A stretch of DNA of 64,000 nucleotides from Syngnathus acus. Its lineage: Eukaryota; Chordata; Actinopteri; Syngnathiformes; Syngnathidae. The position numbers were made by a program, and so were the translations under genes. Below, piece by piece: positions 34,501 through 47,900 of this stretch (positions are counted from its first letter, which is position 1; each line of letters starts with the position of its first letter). The stretch covers positions 23,378,193-23,442,192 of the forward strand of contig NC_051088.1 in assembly GCF_901709675.1 (NCBI RefSeq), written 5' to 3'. Below the pieces are notes generated by a model. The model worked only from the letters and a program-made list of their open reading frames with translations. It was not told the origin of the DNA and ran no database searches.

Positions 34501-35349
34501 ACCAGATGGACACAAAGTGCCCCCGCCCCAATCTGCATTGTCTCACTGGAATCTTACAGAGATAAGCCTCAAGGATTTCTAGGCACGCCAACCTCGTGAA
34601 CTTGACCTCTGGATGAATTCATCACAGCAAAAGCTCCTTCAACTATATGGCCTATTTTCCAATAAAAAAAAATAAAAAATAGATGGTGCGAGATTCTTAT
34701 TGGATTAAACAGTATCAACCTGCACCATTGCTGTACCAAAATTCTCCCTTTACAAGTGAACACAATATACACACGTCAACACAACACAAAACATTGTTTG
34801 ATCGAAAACACACACATAGAGAATTATTATCATTTAAGAGGCAGAATTTTAAACATCGCTTGTATTTCATCAGTCCGAGGAAGCCATCTTTATTCTATGT
34901 CCGCTTTGCGTAAACAATACTGTATGTGTGTATATAAAGTACATGATATATTTTGTGTGGATGTTAAATTGTCATTTGAGGTCAGGGCACCTTAAATGCA
35001 ACCTCAGAGACTCGGGAGAAATACATCAAACGCAATCCTATTAGTCTGGATTCTGACTGTGCACTGAATGTAAAACTCGGGTGTTTTATGGTCTCGGGGA
35101 AAAAAAAAAAAAAGTCCATTCGGATCCAGTGCAAACAGTGATTAGCAGCCGCAATCCTCGGCGAATGTTTTACTTTGCTGGAACACGTAAATCTTACTGC
35201 TTGTGCTGTCGTGCTGCAGCGTGTGGAAAACTCAAAAGATGTGTGTTATCTGCCACGGCTGGATTAAAACTACACAGATCGACCAGTGCACAAGAAATAA
35301 GAAGGAAAGCAAACTATCAAAACAAATATCAAATAAATACGGAATATAC
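34501..35349. other. Intergenic, no feature
   Basis: AT-rich non-coding sequence with a poly(A) run at 35100-35114. Confidence 0.35.
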
Positions 35350-35562
35350 TGTACACCAAAACAAACTGACAAATAGCTCATTTTTAAATCAGACGAATAA
35401 AAACTGGTCAAATATTTAAAAAAAAAGAAGATATTAAAAGTGAAGACAATTTGCAATTCTAGTAATGACACACGAATTTGATGCACAATTTGTCTTCGCG
35501 GGCCACACAAAATGATGTGCCGGGCCGTATCTGGCCCCCGGGCCTTGAGTTTGACACCTGTG
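35350..35562 (+). mobile_element. hAT-like element, 5'-truncated copy
   Basis: It carries the 3' two-thirds of the family (ACAAACTGACAAATAGCTCA through CTTGAGTTTGACACCTGTG) in the same orientation as the copy at 6674-7004. Confidence 0.8.
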
Positions 35563-36239
35563 CTGTACACACACGCACGCACGCACACACTGCAGCTGTG
35601 GTCAGTCAAGAGGAACGAAGCCCACTCAAGGCCGCCACTGCCAGTTGAGATTGAAACCCTCGACTTAACCTCTCAGGCCCGAACAATCGCCGCACTTTGA
35701 CTGAGTGGACTCATGTGACCCAAGTGGCCTCCGAGCCCGAAAGAAAAATGCCAGCGATGACATGGTGGAGCACCGGACTGGCTTCCGAGCCTCCGCGGCT
35801 GAGCTGTGGGGCGTCTATGTGCTTGCTTCTTACTCTCAAAGTTCTTGTCACCAGGGAGGCTGGCTGAGGGGCACGTCCGCAGCACCTCATCATTCCTGCC
35901 GGGACCCAAACACGTTCCCCCTTTAGAGGCACTTGAGGGTGGAACATTTGTACGCTTTGCATCAACATTTTCGACAGAGCGTGCCGTCAATCAGCCCTCG
36001 GACCGCCTGTTGCGCCTCGGTGAAGACGGGTCGCAGCGGATCCCGCAGAGCGAGGTCTTAAAGCGCCAATAGGATCGCAGAAAGTTGGAGCGTGGGAGGC
36101 ATGTTGAGGACATTTCCCACCTTCAGACCTTTCTTTCTTGCTTCCTAAAATGTCAGGAGGGTGCAATTTCCCAGGATGCATCTGGCTCTATGTATTCATG
36201 AACAACCAGTACTCCCAAAGAGCAATCATTGTTTTCAGT
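35563..36239. other. Intergenic, GC-balanced, no gene
   Basis: A CA/CG-rich start is followed by mixed-composition DNA with overlapping open frames on both strands, none recognisable. Confidence 0.35.
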
Positions 36240-36456
36240 GAAAAAAATATATAATAAAATATAATAAATATAATATATAATAATATAATAATAAAATATA
36301 TATTTATTGATTTATTTAAACAAAACTATAATTTTGGGAGGAGTCAAAAATATAAAAAATATATAATAAAATATAATAAATATATATAATAAAATAATAA
36401 AATATATATTTATTGATTTATTTAAACAAAACTATAATTTTGGGAGGAGTCAAAAT
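36240..36456. repeat. AT-rich tandem duplication, unit about 105 bases
   Basis: TTATTGATTTATTTAAACAA through TTTTGGGAGGAGTCAAAA occurs twice, each preceded by an AATATAATAAATAT-type tract. Confidence 0.85.
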
Positions 36457-37077
36457 TAAACTCGCAATCTGCTTGCTTTATTTATTTATTTATTTCAAAA
36501 ACGTTTCTAAATTTAGTTGGCCTGACTCACTATGCTAACTTAAAGTGGGCTGCTAATGGTGATAAGATTAGCGGAAATAACGTCCACCCACACGGGTTGC
36601 CTCCTTGTTTGCGCACCACAGCAGCCTTCCACAGCCTTCCACAGCCTTGGACATGGACTTGAGGTCGGGACAAAGATGTTCTGGTCAATTCCATTTGTAA
36701 TAGGGATTGTCAAACTGCAAAATTAACCTTCACGCCAAATACTTTGGGCAGTCGATAAGCGCGCTGCGTGGCCTTCCCTGATGGCCGTGATATGCAGAGA
36801 GTCGCTATCTTGCAATCCACGTGGCCTATATTAGGACCAGGCCTCTCACCCAACAGGCGTGCAGCTGGGGTTGTGTTCATGCATATGTTCTTTGTTGTGT
36901 AACATTGTTTTTGTTTCTTATAAATGTTAACTTTTGCCATGCTTGTCGGAACAGTTAAATATGTCAGGCTAAAACAGTCTTAAAAAAACATTTAAGTGAA
37001 GTCTATAAATAATTAACTTAAGATCAAAAAAAGATTATTTACATTATTTTTTTTAATGCCCTTCACACGGACACCAG

Positions 37078-37387
37078 CTCAGTGGCCTAGTGGTAGAGTG
37101 TCCGCCCTGAGACTGGAAGGTTGTGGGTTCAAACCCCGGCCGGGTCATACCAAAGACTATAAAAATGGGACCCATTGCCTCCCTGCTTGGCACTCAGCAT
37201 TAAGGGTTGGAATTGGGGGGTTAGATCACCAACTGATTCCCGAGCGCGGCACCGCTGCTGCTCACTGCTCCCCTCTCCCCCAGGGGATGGATTAAAATCA
37301 CACGGGGATGGGTTAAATGCAGAGGACAAATTTCACCACACCCAGGTGTGTGTGTGACGATCATTGGGACTTTAATCTTTAATCTTA
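37078..37387 (+). mobile_element. tRNA-derived SINE
   Basis: The 5' end looks like a tRNA with polymerase III boxes: A box TGGCCTAGTGGTAGAGTG and B box GGTTCAAACCC. It is followed by a unique body (GACTATAAAAATGGGACCCA, CTTGGCACTCAGCATTAAGG) and a repeated TTTAATCTTTAATCTT tail. This body-and-tail arrangement is that of a widespread teleost SINE; it is not a functional tRNA gene. Confidence 0.85.
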
Positions 37388-40300
37388 ATTAGAGCCGCTT
37401 TCTCATTTTTCCCCAGTTCGTGTTTTTTGGAGTTTTTCCTTGCCCTCCTGGGGGTCAAGGTCAGAGGATGTCATTAATATTTGTCAACCGTGGGCATCTG
37501 AAGCCATTTCTGTGACAAGATAAATAAATTGGACTTTTCTAAACATTTCTTAAAAACACCTGTGTAGTTGAAACAAAGGAAAACCAGCTGAGCATTTCCT
37601 CCATACCAGACACATTTTGAAACGCAGACGCTCATGGCCGCGGCGTGAACGTCGGGAATGTTCTCGCCGCCCCTGGAGTCTCAGTCCAGTCCGTTGTGTC
37701 TCATTTCCTCCTTCCCACGTGGCCAACAAGTTCCCGTCTGCCCGGCAGCCACAGACGCACACACATCTCACACATGACATTGAAAGTGGCGCGGAGCAGT
37801 CTGGATAAGGGGGGGGGGGGTCAAGGCCTGCTCTGAATTACGCGGCGGTGTTCCATGCACGCATCTGGAGGCTGGAACGCGTTTCCTCCGCAGCCGCGAC
37901 GACCCCGTTTAGGTGACTGGGCCCCGTCTCTCCTTTCATAAACGTGTGCTGGCGGGACTTGTATTATCTATTAATCCTCCAAACTACGCCCGGAGCTGCC
38001 ATTAATCTTTCGTCCACCTCCTAAAATATCATGTGAAGTCAGCGACCCCTTGCCCTCGGCACGCCGCTCGCAATACATCAGCGATCACATCAGCGTCGGA
38101 GATCCTCCGTGACACGTGGAGGGCCACTTCCGGCCTCCGAGGGCCACTCCCGATTTGCATGTGACGCCGTCGCGCGGAGGGGAAGATGGCAACGGGTTCT
38201 CACGTTCCCCCGCAGAAGAGAAAGAGAGAGCTGATTGATCTCGCAGCGGCCAATCGGAAGCCACCTGAACAAAAGGTGAACTTGAAACGTAGCGCGACGG
38301 GAGCGCAGCAGGCGCCGAGCAGTCACATCGCCGCTGGCGATGGGCCTGACAGGTGGCGTGGTTTGGCCCGACCGAAATGGATTTTTCTTTTTCTGCCAAT
38401 TCCAATATTTGGTAAAATTTTCATAACTCTACTTTTGAAAAGATCTTATTTTTAATGCTTTCAACAATGAAAGTATCAATCACAGGCCCAACATTTGACT
38501 GCTCCACAAAACTTTGTCCGTTAGTATTTTACAACAAATTTTTTGGGGAGGGGGGAATATTTGTTTGAGAATCTGCAAAAATCGTCTGGCTGATAATCGG
38601 TTGGATGCAAGTTTCCATGGCAACGCAGGATAGGGCTGTCCTTCCTACCCTTATACGCAAAACGATAAACACGTGTTTGTGTGCACATCTTTGACACGAC
38701 GTCAAAGTGGAAAATGAATTATCACCAAATGTTGAAAGGCCCAAATTTAGTTTGGGATCAGTCCAACCGGTGTAGTTGAATCCTTTGAGGGGCGGAGCAA
38801 GTGCCGGCTTCTGATGAATGGGTGTCAGCGGCGAGTGTGACAGAGACAGTGGGGGAGTCCGCATCCTGCCGCTCGCTGTTTGATGCTACTGACAGATCTC
38901 TGTTGGCTGGCGGCCATGAAGCCAAACATTCACAAACATTGACAGGCGCTCGGCACCCTGCCCCGTATGGGAACCTCGCAGGCGATGGCGGCCCTGACTA
39001 TCATGTCATAATCTTGCCCTGACACTTTCAATCATCACAGATATTTAAAAAATAGATTGTTACGGGCAAAATTACAGCACAGTTCCTATATGTTTCTACC
39101 TAAACGGGTAAATATTTGGGGATCTTGAAATATCAGGCCGCAACCCACCGTGAGCAGTTTGGTCTTGACACAAGAAACACGATGACAAGCTCCCCCTAGT
39201 GGTTGATGAGAGAAGACAACCGAGCTGCGTGTAAGGCGCACGGAGTAAAAAAGACGGCGAGAAGGCGCAGCCGCGCAGTCAAAGCAAACAGACGAGACGA
39301 GAAAAAGACCGGGCCACGGGGTTAAATGTCTCTGAATCCGACATATCTGATTTAATACGCATTGCAGCAGAATAGGAGCAAGCGAGGGGGGTGTCTACCA
39401 AATCAACTTTGCGGATATTAAAGGTCAAAGGGTCGTCTAACATGTGTTTTATTGGACGACCAAAACAGACCAGACGGTCACAGATGAGATGGAGGGAGGC
39501 GGTATGTACGTTTCAGGTGGAATATTTACCCACAATGCGGAACTAACATGAATGAACCCAGATCATGTGACATTGACGGGAGATAAAGTCGACACACCCT
39601 TGTTGGAATGTCAGCTTTTTGTCATATACAAAAAAAAAAAAAAGACAAATCATTTGAAAGCTTTGGCCATCATTAAACGTGGCCCTGTATTTTTTCCCCC
39701 GACGTGTTTGACTTTCCAGCAGATGGCTTGAGAACACCGACTGGTATTTACAACGATTCATTATTTCTTCTAACTTGACACCTTATGCAAACACAATCAC
39801 AGCTGCTCAATTTTACATCCACCTGGAAAAGATTGTTTAAAAATCATTTCGGTTATACAGGTTATAGATCACATTAATGGTGGATAGCCTGGAAAGAATT
39901 TCACTTGGGTTCATTTTTCTTCACATCACCTGCTTTTAACAGCCCGTATCTAATATATGTCTCGAACATGACCCCATAACTAATATGTAACCAACATTCA
40001 CTTGGAACATATGTAACCAAGATTTACACATTTGCTCTCAACATGAAACTTACCAACAATAACATGTCAGTGGCATGAAAGCAATATTTAATATCATTAA
40101 CGTGTGACGACATTGGCCCACAACACGTAACTAACACTAACCAACATCCTCCTTGAACAACTGTGAAACCAAAAGATGCAATTAAAATATTCACAATATC
40201 AGAAGGTCTAGGAAAACAGAACCAGCATGATATATTGTTAACATGTGTAAGTGACATAAGGCGCTCCACGCTGCGAGTTCACAAAGTTTGTCTGGTGGCG

Positions 40301-41195
40301 GCGTCTCTGGAGAAGTCATCAGTCTCAGATGGGGATGATTAAAGAAATATTATTGCCCGAAAGTCCAATTATTTCCACATGGCCCTTTTAGTAACAGTTA
40401 AGAGTGCGTCTTTTATTTTCATTTCATTTGACTGCTGGTTTTGTCATTATTGACTTTGAGTTGCCAGCTGCAGATGTTGGCGTGAAATTCAAATGTTTGA
40501 TTTATTTCCAGTCTGTGACTAATAAGGATATGTCAAGGGCAAAATAATTAACACTCTGATGTATATTTGTCAAATAGCATGAGGGAGAGAGGGAATACAT
40601 AATAATCAATAACTAGTTTTGCTGTGCACTACGGACATTTTTCCACAAGAGGTCAGCGTTTCAATAAAGAGGAAGCTGGTAATTACTGGGTTGCAGTACA
40701 TCCTTTTAGCCACTGCGGGGCAGTGTTTTATTACTTAAGATTAAGGCCAGCCAACTTAGTCAATTCGACTTAATAGTTGAACTCTCGCAAATATAGAAAA
40801 ACGATTGACTATTTTTGTTTTTCTTCGACTGCTGATTCTCCATGACTGTATGTCATCAAATCACGATTGAACCAATTTTAAACCGCCTTTCAGAATTTAC
40901 ATTGAGGAGACTTAGCGGCGTTTATGCAATTGTAAATTTGATTCATTTTAAAATAAATTGATTCACGTAATAATGAAAACAATCGGAGCAGCTAGCAATA
41001 TAAAATAAAACATTGAGTTTACCGGTCCTCTTAATTAATTCAAATTCATTTAAAACATTTTTTGCTCACGCATGAAAAAGCGATTCTAACGTAAAAAAAT
41101 ACGGGCTAAATTGAAAAATAGGAATAAAATATCTAAAAGAAATGCAAGCTTGGAGTTTTTCCAGGCACATCTATCTTATCTTCACGATGCCTGCA
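37388..41195. other. Intergenic upstream of gli2, no gene
   Basis: No coding sequence was recognised. It includes a G-run (37808-37819), a GC-balanced block at 37600-38400 and another at 38780-39020, either of which could be regulatory, and AT-rich DNA from 39750 to 41150. The region 39585-39660 has words similar to the dispersed family at 17.9 and 19.0 kb. Confidence 0.35.
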
Positions 41196-41539
41196 CGGTG
41201 ATTGGTTATTGATGATATCCAAACAGGAGGGACCAGGGGGGCTTGGAGGTTTTGGGGCGGGGGGGTCTGACGGGGTTTCGTTTAGAAGCAGCGCGCTGAG
41301 TCGCCAGCTCATGCCATCACCACCAAAAAAGTTTCACCAATCTACTTGCAGAAGTTGCGAGCTGCGCAGCTCAAAAGTCTGGTCCACAGTGAACCCAATA
41401 ACGGCGAACTTCTGGATCCATTTGGAAGCCCCCATCCGCTCGCCGTGCGCTTTTCATTTGCGCAGAGAGGCAAACTTTGACTTGAAAACGCGTTTGAACC
41501 GGAGATTTAGTTGCCGGGAGAAGAAAACCGGGATTTTTG
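41196..41539 (+). promoter_or_regulatory. gli2: Probable gli2 promoter and non-coding first exon
   Basis: A GC-rich island in AT-rich surroundings ends at a strong donor (GATTTTTG|GTGAGT, exon end 41539). An inverted CCAAT box (GATTGGTT) sits at 41200. The next acceptor suitable for a leader exon is the one before the gli2 ATG at 44811. The start site is not defined, and the open frame across the island begins with TTG. Confidence 0.45.
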
Positions 41540-42342
41540 GTGAGTCCTATGCCTGCATGACCAACTATCAACGCAAATTCATTAGAAAAAATTAAAGACA
41601 AACTGGAATTATTATTATTATTATTATTATTATAACAGAGCACTTGTTATAATTTAGTATAGCTACATCTGTTTTTTTTCATGCAAACAAAATGTGTGCT
41701 GTTTCATGAGAATCCACGTTATAAATACAGTTTGCAGTTTGAGTTAAAAAGGACATTTCAATAATTGTATAAATCACATGTTACTTGGGTGTGATGTGCG
41801 AATTTAGTGTCACGATGTTTAAATCAATTCTGTGTAATTGTAAATGAGTGCAAGAGTGAGTTAGCGGTTAGTTTCACAGTTCTCTTTGGAGGTTCAAAAC
41901 CGGGCAGTGGCCTTCTTGTGTGCGATTTGCATGCCTCACATTCCCAGAAAACATACATGACTGGTTGAATGACGACTACATTTTCTGTTGGTTTACTGTG
42001 ACTGACTGGCGACCAGTTCAGGGCACACCTGTGACCCTCATGAAGATAAATGCGAAAAATTCATCAGGCTTTTGACAAGTGTACATGTAAAAAGCTGAAA
42101 ACTGGAAAAACAGCATTGCGATCATTTGGTGAGCTGGCCCCACAGAAATAAATCTCCACAGATTGGAAGCATGTGATCCAAACACACATTTGAAACTCTT
42201 CACATGCACTGGATGTGAGGAGCAAAAGATTTGACAGGACTTGTGAAGACCTCTGGAGAGAGTCTGTTTTTTTCCCCTTTTGCTCCCGCTTCCCTCTAAG
42301 CAGAGCTTTGATGCATACTGTATGTCATAATAAGACAAAACA

Positions 42343-42366
42343 TGTATGTGTGTGTGTGTATGTGTG

Positions 42367-42397
<31 letters not shown>

Positions 42398-42398
42398 A
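42343..42398. repeat. (TG)n microsatellite
   Basis: About 28 TG units with two imperfections. Confidence 0.9.
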
Positions 42399-44573
42399 CC
42401 TGCACAAAGGAAATGGAGAACTGTGGTCAGTCATCTTTCTTCATCCTGCAAGAGGCAAACTTGTCTGACTCCTGGTGAACAGCAAGGTTAATGTAGTTAG
42501 CAAAACCTAACAAAATAAATAAAATTGAACAAAACTGTGTTTAAAAACTAAAACAAAACATGCATTTTAAAAACTACATGATCGTTTTTAAACACTTTAA
42601 TAGTGGAAATGTCTTTTCTTTTGTCGTTGGCAAAATCAGACAGTTCAGGGTGCATTTGAAGTATTGCCGTATTTCTGTACACAAAAAGGAAGGTCAAACT
42701 GTCATTTGCGAAATCCGCCAAAATGGAAAACCAACTCGAATGAAAAATCCCAAACAGTTTTAAACCTGCTTTTAACGACGTGCCCATCAGAGAAATTGTC
42801 TCTGAATAAAAAAATATTATTTTATCGTCGATATGTAGTTTGCCTTTAATAATAAACGGCACAGTGCTCATACTGAGAAGAAAAATAAATCATATACTGT
42901 CAAAGCAACATTCCCATAGCGATGTTCATGTTGTAAAATGACTAATCAATAATGGCAAATTAGCTGACAATAACAACTGAAACAATTTCTAGAGCTAGAT
43001 TGGGGGGACTGGCCTCTCCTGAATTGTGGCTGAACCCCCCCAGGTGCCAGGCCAGATAATTGACCTTCGGATATTTTTCTGATTTTTACAGGATTTTTTT
43101 TTCAACATTTCCACATGTTCCCTGTAGGGAACATTTGATCAGCAATTTCTGAAGAATTCCGGGGGTTTATTTTGCCCTTCACGCCCCCCCCCCCAAGAAA
43201 AAAAAAAAATCATAGCTCCGCCAGTGGCAAGTGTAGATAAGTACTGTTTTGTTTCCAGTAGCAAGCAAGCTAAACATATGATGGGTCAAAATAATTCAAA
43301 CTTTCTACAAAAAAGACATACTTAGTTCTTCAAGCACCATCATAATGATTAAAATACAGTAACATACTGGGCCAAGTGTTCATGAAAAACAAGCAAATGG
43401 TTTTATTACAAAATTTATTTGTCAACGCGTGTGATGCACAGGGTGAACATTAACAGCTCTTAAAAATATAAGAAAATAAATATTCTATAAAAATGTATAG
43501 CACATGAATACAAAAATATTTAAAAATGAAATAAACATGACTTCATGTATTGTACTTAAACGTTAAATACAACTGAACTGTAAACTTTGCTATGATCTCT
43601 TTGCCGCTATTCGATTTGAAGCTGAGAATGACAAATAGATTTTTTTTTTTTTTAAACACATTAAATTTGAAAATTGCTCAAGAACCACAAGTAGCTCTGA
43701 AGTGCTTGTCAGATGATGTTTGATTGGTCCTATAAATTTCAACGTCATCTGCTTGCCTTTATTTGCACACCAGCCGCGTACGCAATAAACAACTCGCTTC
43801 CTTCCGAGCCGCAATCTATTTTCGACTCGGGCTTCTTTTACGGGACCGCTATTATTCAAAGGAGAATAGGTGGCGGGTCCGACCATAAATTCCAGCAAGT
43901 GGCCCTTGCGAAGGGGATGCATGCGCTGGCGAGGAATTGACAGAGATTTTACTCTAGCGCGCCGTGACCTTTTGGGCTGAGACGCGTGCTCGTTTGTTAG
44001 GGTGACAAGAGCGCCGTTCATAATTCAACGTTGAAATTCATTATTATTTCTCCAGCCCGATCGCATCTGATTTGTAATCTGGATCGGCGACGGTGCGCTG
44101 GCAAGACCGTTGTTAATGTGGGCTTTGTTGCAGATTTAGGTGTGTGTGTGTGTGTGTGTGCCACTCACAGCTGGGTCGCTTTGCCGGCCTCCGTGCCACG
44201 CCGGGAACTTCGGTTGAAGCTAAAATGGCAAAACAAACAGAGTGAGTAAGAACACCCGCAGTGGTGCAAGGAGGAAAGCAGCTTGTTAGTCATTCAGATC
44301 TACAAGTAGAACCATTCCTGTAATTAATTTTGTATGTTGAAAAGTTCGGTGGGTTTCTACAAGCTTGATTTATAATCAGTGAGATGACTGAACACAATCT
44401 GATATTCACAGCATTACGTCATCAGTGTTTCAGGTCATACATCACTGTAATATTTTTTTTCTATGAGGCCTGGATGCACCTTTCAGTTGTTATATGAACT
44501 GAAAGGTCAAATTGTGCATAATAAGATTTACATTAGTCCTGACTGTCCAGGGTGGATCCCTGAATCGCTCTGA

Positions 44574-44665
44574 TTCAAAATGGAGATGAAATCCTGGAAC
44601 CTTTCTGACACACCTCATCCAAAATGGAGATGAAATCCTGGAACATTTCTGACACACCTCATCCA
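44574..44665. repeat. 44-base direct tandem duplication
   Basis: AAAATGGAGATGAAATCCTG through TTCTGACACACCTCATCC is repeated immediately with one or two differences. Confidence 0.9.
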
Positions 44666-44810
44666 GCCCAGGGAGAGAAAAAAAATTCCATGCCTGATTT
44701 TCAAGAGCCGTCTCTATTGTATATTGTTTATTTTCAAGGCAACATTTGAGCACATCTATTCATGTGCAAGCCACTTGCTGATTGCTAAACTCTCCTTCTG
44801 CCTCTTTCAG

Positions 44811-44908
44811 ATGCTCGACCATGGAAGCAACTCGGGCTGAGGAGAAGAAAGACAAAATGGATGGTAGCGGTTTTGGAGACCTCCTAAAGAAGCCACTAGA
44901 GACCAGAG
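44811..44908 (+). CDS. gli2: gli2 coding exon 1 (residues 1-29) with overlapping upstream ATG
   Basis: The exon follows a tctttcag acceptor. An ATG at 44811 opens a nine-codon frame that ends in TGA at 44838-44840; the gli2 ATG at 44821 (ACCATGG, strong Kozak) lies inside it in another frame. The protein starts [12 protein letters not shown] and the exon ends in phase 1 (CCAGAG|GTAACG). The start is chosen because this frame continues in phase into exon 2. Confidence 0.75.
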
Positions 44909-47900
44909 GTAACGTTCAACTTTAAGTGGAGACCGTGAATGTTGTCTGTGAGCGGCTGTGGTGGGTCGGGTGATGAAATAATCAAATATGCGGATGAAAG
45001 AAAAAGCGCTTGTGGCCTCGCAGTCAGGAGTCATCAAAAAAGCGCAACGTGAAAGTGCATGATGAATGCTTAAGCGCTGATCAATAGGCGACATGGCCAG
45101 AGAAGATAGGTGAGTGTTTTGAGTGGACAACTCAAGGACTGATGATTTACACATACGTGGGATGAAAGACAAGCAAAGTCCAACTCAAAATTAACGCATG
45201 TCCTCAATTAGTTCGTGAATATGTGACAATAAAACTCCAGAAAGAACGTGGTCCATAAAGCAAAAAAAAAAAATGTAAATACCGTATTTTCCACACTATA
45301 AGGCGCACCGGATTATAAGGCGCACCTTCAATGAATGGCCCATTTTAAAACTTTGTCCATATATAAGGCGCACCGGATTATAAGGCGCACCTTCAATGAA
45401 TGGCCCATTTTAAAACTTTGTCCATATATAAAGCGCACCGGATTATAAGGCGCACCTTCAAGGAATGGCCCATTTTAAAACTTTGTCCATATAGAAGATA
45501 TATACATTTGGCCCGCAGGCCGGACTTTGGACACGCCTGCTGTAGTGGCTCAATATTGGTCCATATATAAGGCGCACCTGATTATAAGGCGCACTGTCGG
45601 CTTTTGAGAAAATTGGAGGTTTTTAGGTGCGCCTTATAGTGCGTAAAATACGGTAAATAAAATTAAAAAAACCATAAACCCAAAATATTATCTAAAAATG
45701 TTAATTAAGATTAAATGCCGTAATTTTCCATGTAAAATACGCCCCCGTGCATAATACGCACCCTAAAAATGGCATGTCGATGCTGGAAAAAAGCCTGTAC
45801 CCATGTATAATACGCACCCAAATTTTGACTCTTACTTAAGTCCGTAAACGTAAAATTATTTAAGAAAAAAGATCATCTTCGGGATCAACAAGTATCATTG
45901 CGCATGCGCTAGCAAACTCGATAGCGATTTGTGTAGGGTACATTGTGACAGCAAAGGAGCAGGTGATCGAGCAAGCGTCTGATACGAGAGCATTGCGTTC
46001 GTATGGAGCGTGTTTGAAGTGAACAGCAGAGAAGAAAGGAACAAGGCAAAGTGTTGTGAAATAAAATATTACCTGTAATACGCATTTTGTTATTTGCTGA
46101 TTGAAACTACTAATTAAATTGTGAATTGAAACTAACAGGTAGAGAACTGAACTCTCGCTCTTTATATAGCTGACGTGTCTTGCGCATCCGTTCTGCGCAT
46201 ACTGTCATGGCGGCCTCCGTATGATATCCGGTCTGCGATGGAGATTAAAAAACAAACAATATTTGACAATAACACACCATCAAGGATTGCACCATCGCAT
46301 CAAACGATGTGTCGTCAATTATGAATTTTACTGACTAAGTGTGTTGGGCAGGATGGCTGAATGCGATGCGCGATTGACAACAAACAAGAAGAAAGGTGAT
46401 TTCAAGTTTTATTTCGAGGGAGATTTTCTTGTACCCATGCATAATGCGCACCCCAGATTTTAGGACAATAAATTAGTTAAATTCTGTGCATTATGCATGG
46501 GAAATCACGGTAAGTTTGTTTTTTTATGGAGGTTGAGTGCAAATATGGAAAAAAAAAATCCAAAAGTCAATTATCTTGCCTGGCACCTGGGGGGGTCCAA
46601 ATATTTTCAGGGGGGTCAGTGCCCCCGCACCCCACCCTCTAGCTGCACCAGTGGCTGTCTTTGAGGAAGGGTGCCAAGCACTTTTCATCATGATTGAATA
46701 AGATTGAAGAATGCGATTTAATGAGGCAAGAAAAAAAAAAAAAGACTTCTGCTCACCTCCCGAGGGAGCAATGGCGAACACGACTGCGACAACACCGCAA
46801 CGCTATTAACACCACGACGTTAAGGCATCGACCGCCACGCCACGCCACTTTTGAAGTGTAAATGGACGGTTGTGATGAAGACGTGGCGCTTTTACAAGCC
46901 AAGACGGGACACAACCTTGTTAAATATTTCAACGAGGCCAACGCCGGGGGCAGCAGCCGTGTTGCTTGTGGTATTCTGAAGGTCATGTGACACCCACGCA
47001 GAGACCCGTGTGGTTCCTGGAATGATGAGAACTTGGAGAGTGTGTCAGATGTGTTTTCTGACATGGACAACTTCCTCAAATTGGCAGCTCCATCCAAAAA
47101 TTGATTGATGATATTTTTGTCAGTCCAATACTTTGCCGACCCCAATTTGAGAAACTGTTCTGAACTTCCTCCTTTTGCGCTTTAATTTGAAGCGGACGAC
47201 ATCACAATGCCTCGGCCGCGGCCAATCAGGTAGCTTCTGACAGAGTCATTACTTACGGAATTTCTGGGCATTATTTTTGCTTTCGCCAGGCGGCGCCTGA
47301 TAAGTGAGCACGCAGCCAGACAGGGCGAGGTCCTTGAGGCCCAAACTAATATACGGCAGCCGTTTTTATGGAGGAGGGGACCCTACCTAAGTCTTGCCCA
47401 CCTCGAAGCCTCCGTGTCGGCTGTTTTATATTCGCGGGCCGGGTTATTTATTTGGAACAATTTCCTCTCTATCACGGAACGCGGCTAATGCCCAGTTTTA
47501 ATACCTTATTTACACATGGAAACGTGTGCAGAGGGGAAGAAAATGAATGGAGCCCCGCTCGCCGCGCCGATCTGTTATATCACAGTTTAACAATCTGGAT
47601 TGCTAATAGAACCATTTATCATGGAGCACTCGTTTATTCCACGGGAGCGGCCCAGGTCTCGGTCCCAGAGGTCTATGGAAATGGGGTGCATGTAATGAAG
47701 CTCAAGCGAGAGTCACTTTGTTTAAAATAAAAAAAATAAAAAAGTGGAGATGCGGCGCTCCGAGTCAATTAGAATGGACCCGGGTGCTCACGACCGACCC
47801 CGCCCACCCCCCAACGCGGGCTGCCACGCGACCCTCCTCGTTCAATTGGATTTTAAGGAACAATGAGGAGATGGCAAATAGAATTGGCCGTTGTTTAACC

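Larger units (their letters stand above)
41540..44810 (+). other. gli2: gli2 intron 1 (inferred)
   Basis: It contains an ATT microsatellite (41608-41633), a TG microsatellite (42345-42398), a second GT run (44141-44160), a 43031-43220 segment that recurs inverted near 46560, and a 44-base tandem duplication at 44574-44665. No exon was seen. Confidence 0.45.

Noticed and set aside
37078-37150. tRNA gene
   Set aside because: The A and B boxes are present, but the acceptor stem is not closed and the sequence runs into a SINE body and tail.
41209-41595. 128-codon frame over the GC island upstream of gli2
   Set aside because: It begins with TTG; the island is better explained as promoter and non-coding exon 1.
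46753-47145. 130-codon minus-strand open frame
   Set aside because: It begins with TTG, and the opposite strand carries the more protein-like frame at 46862-47104.
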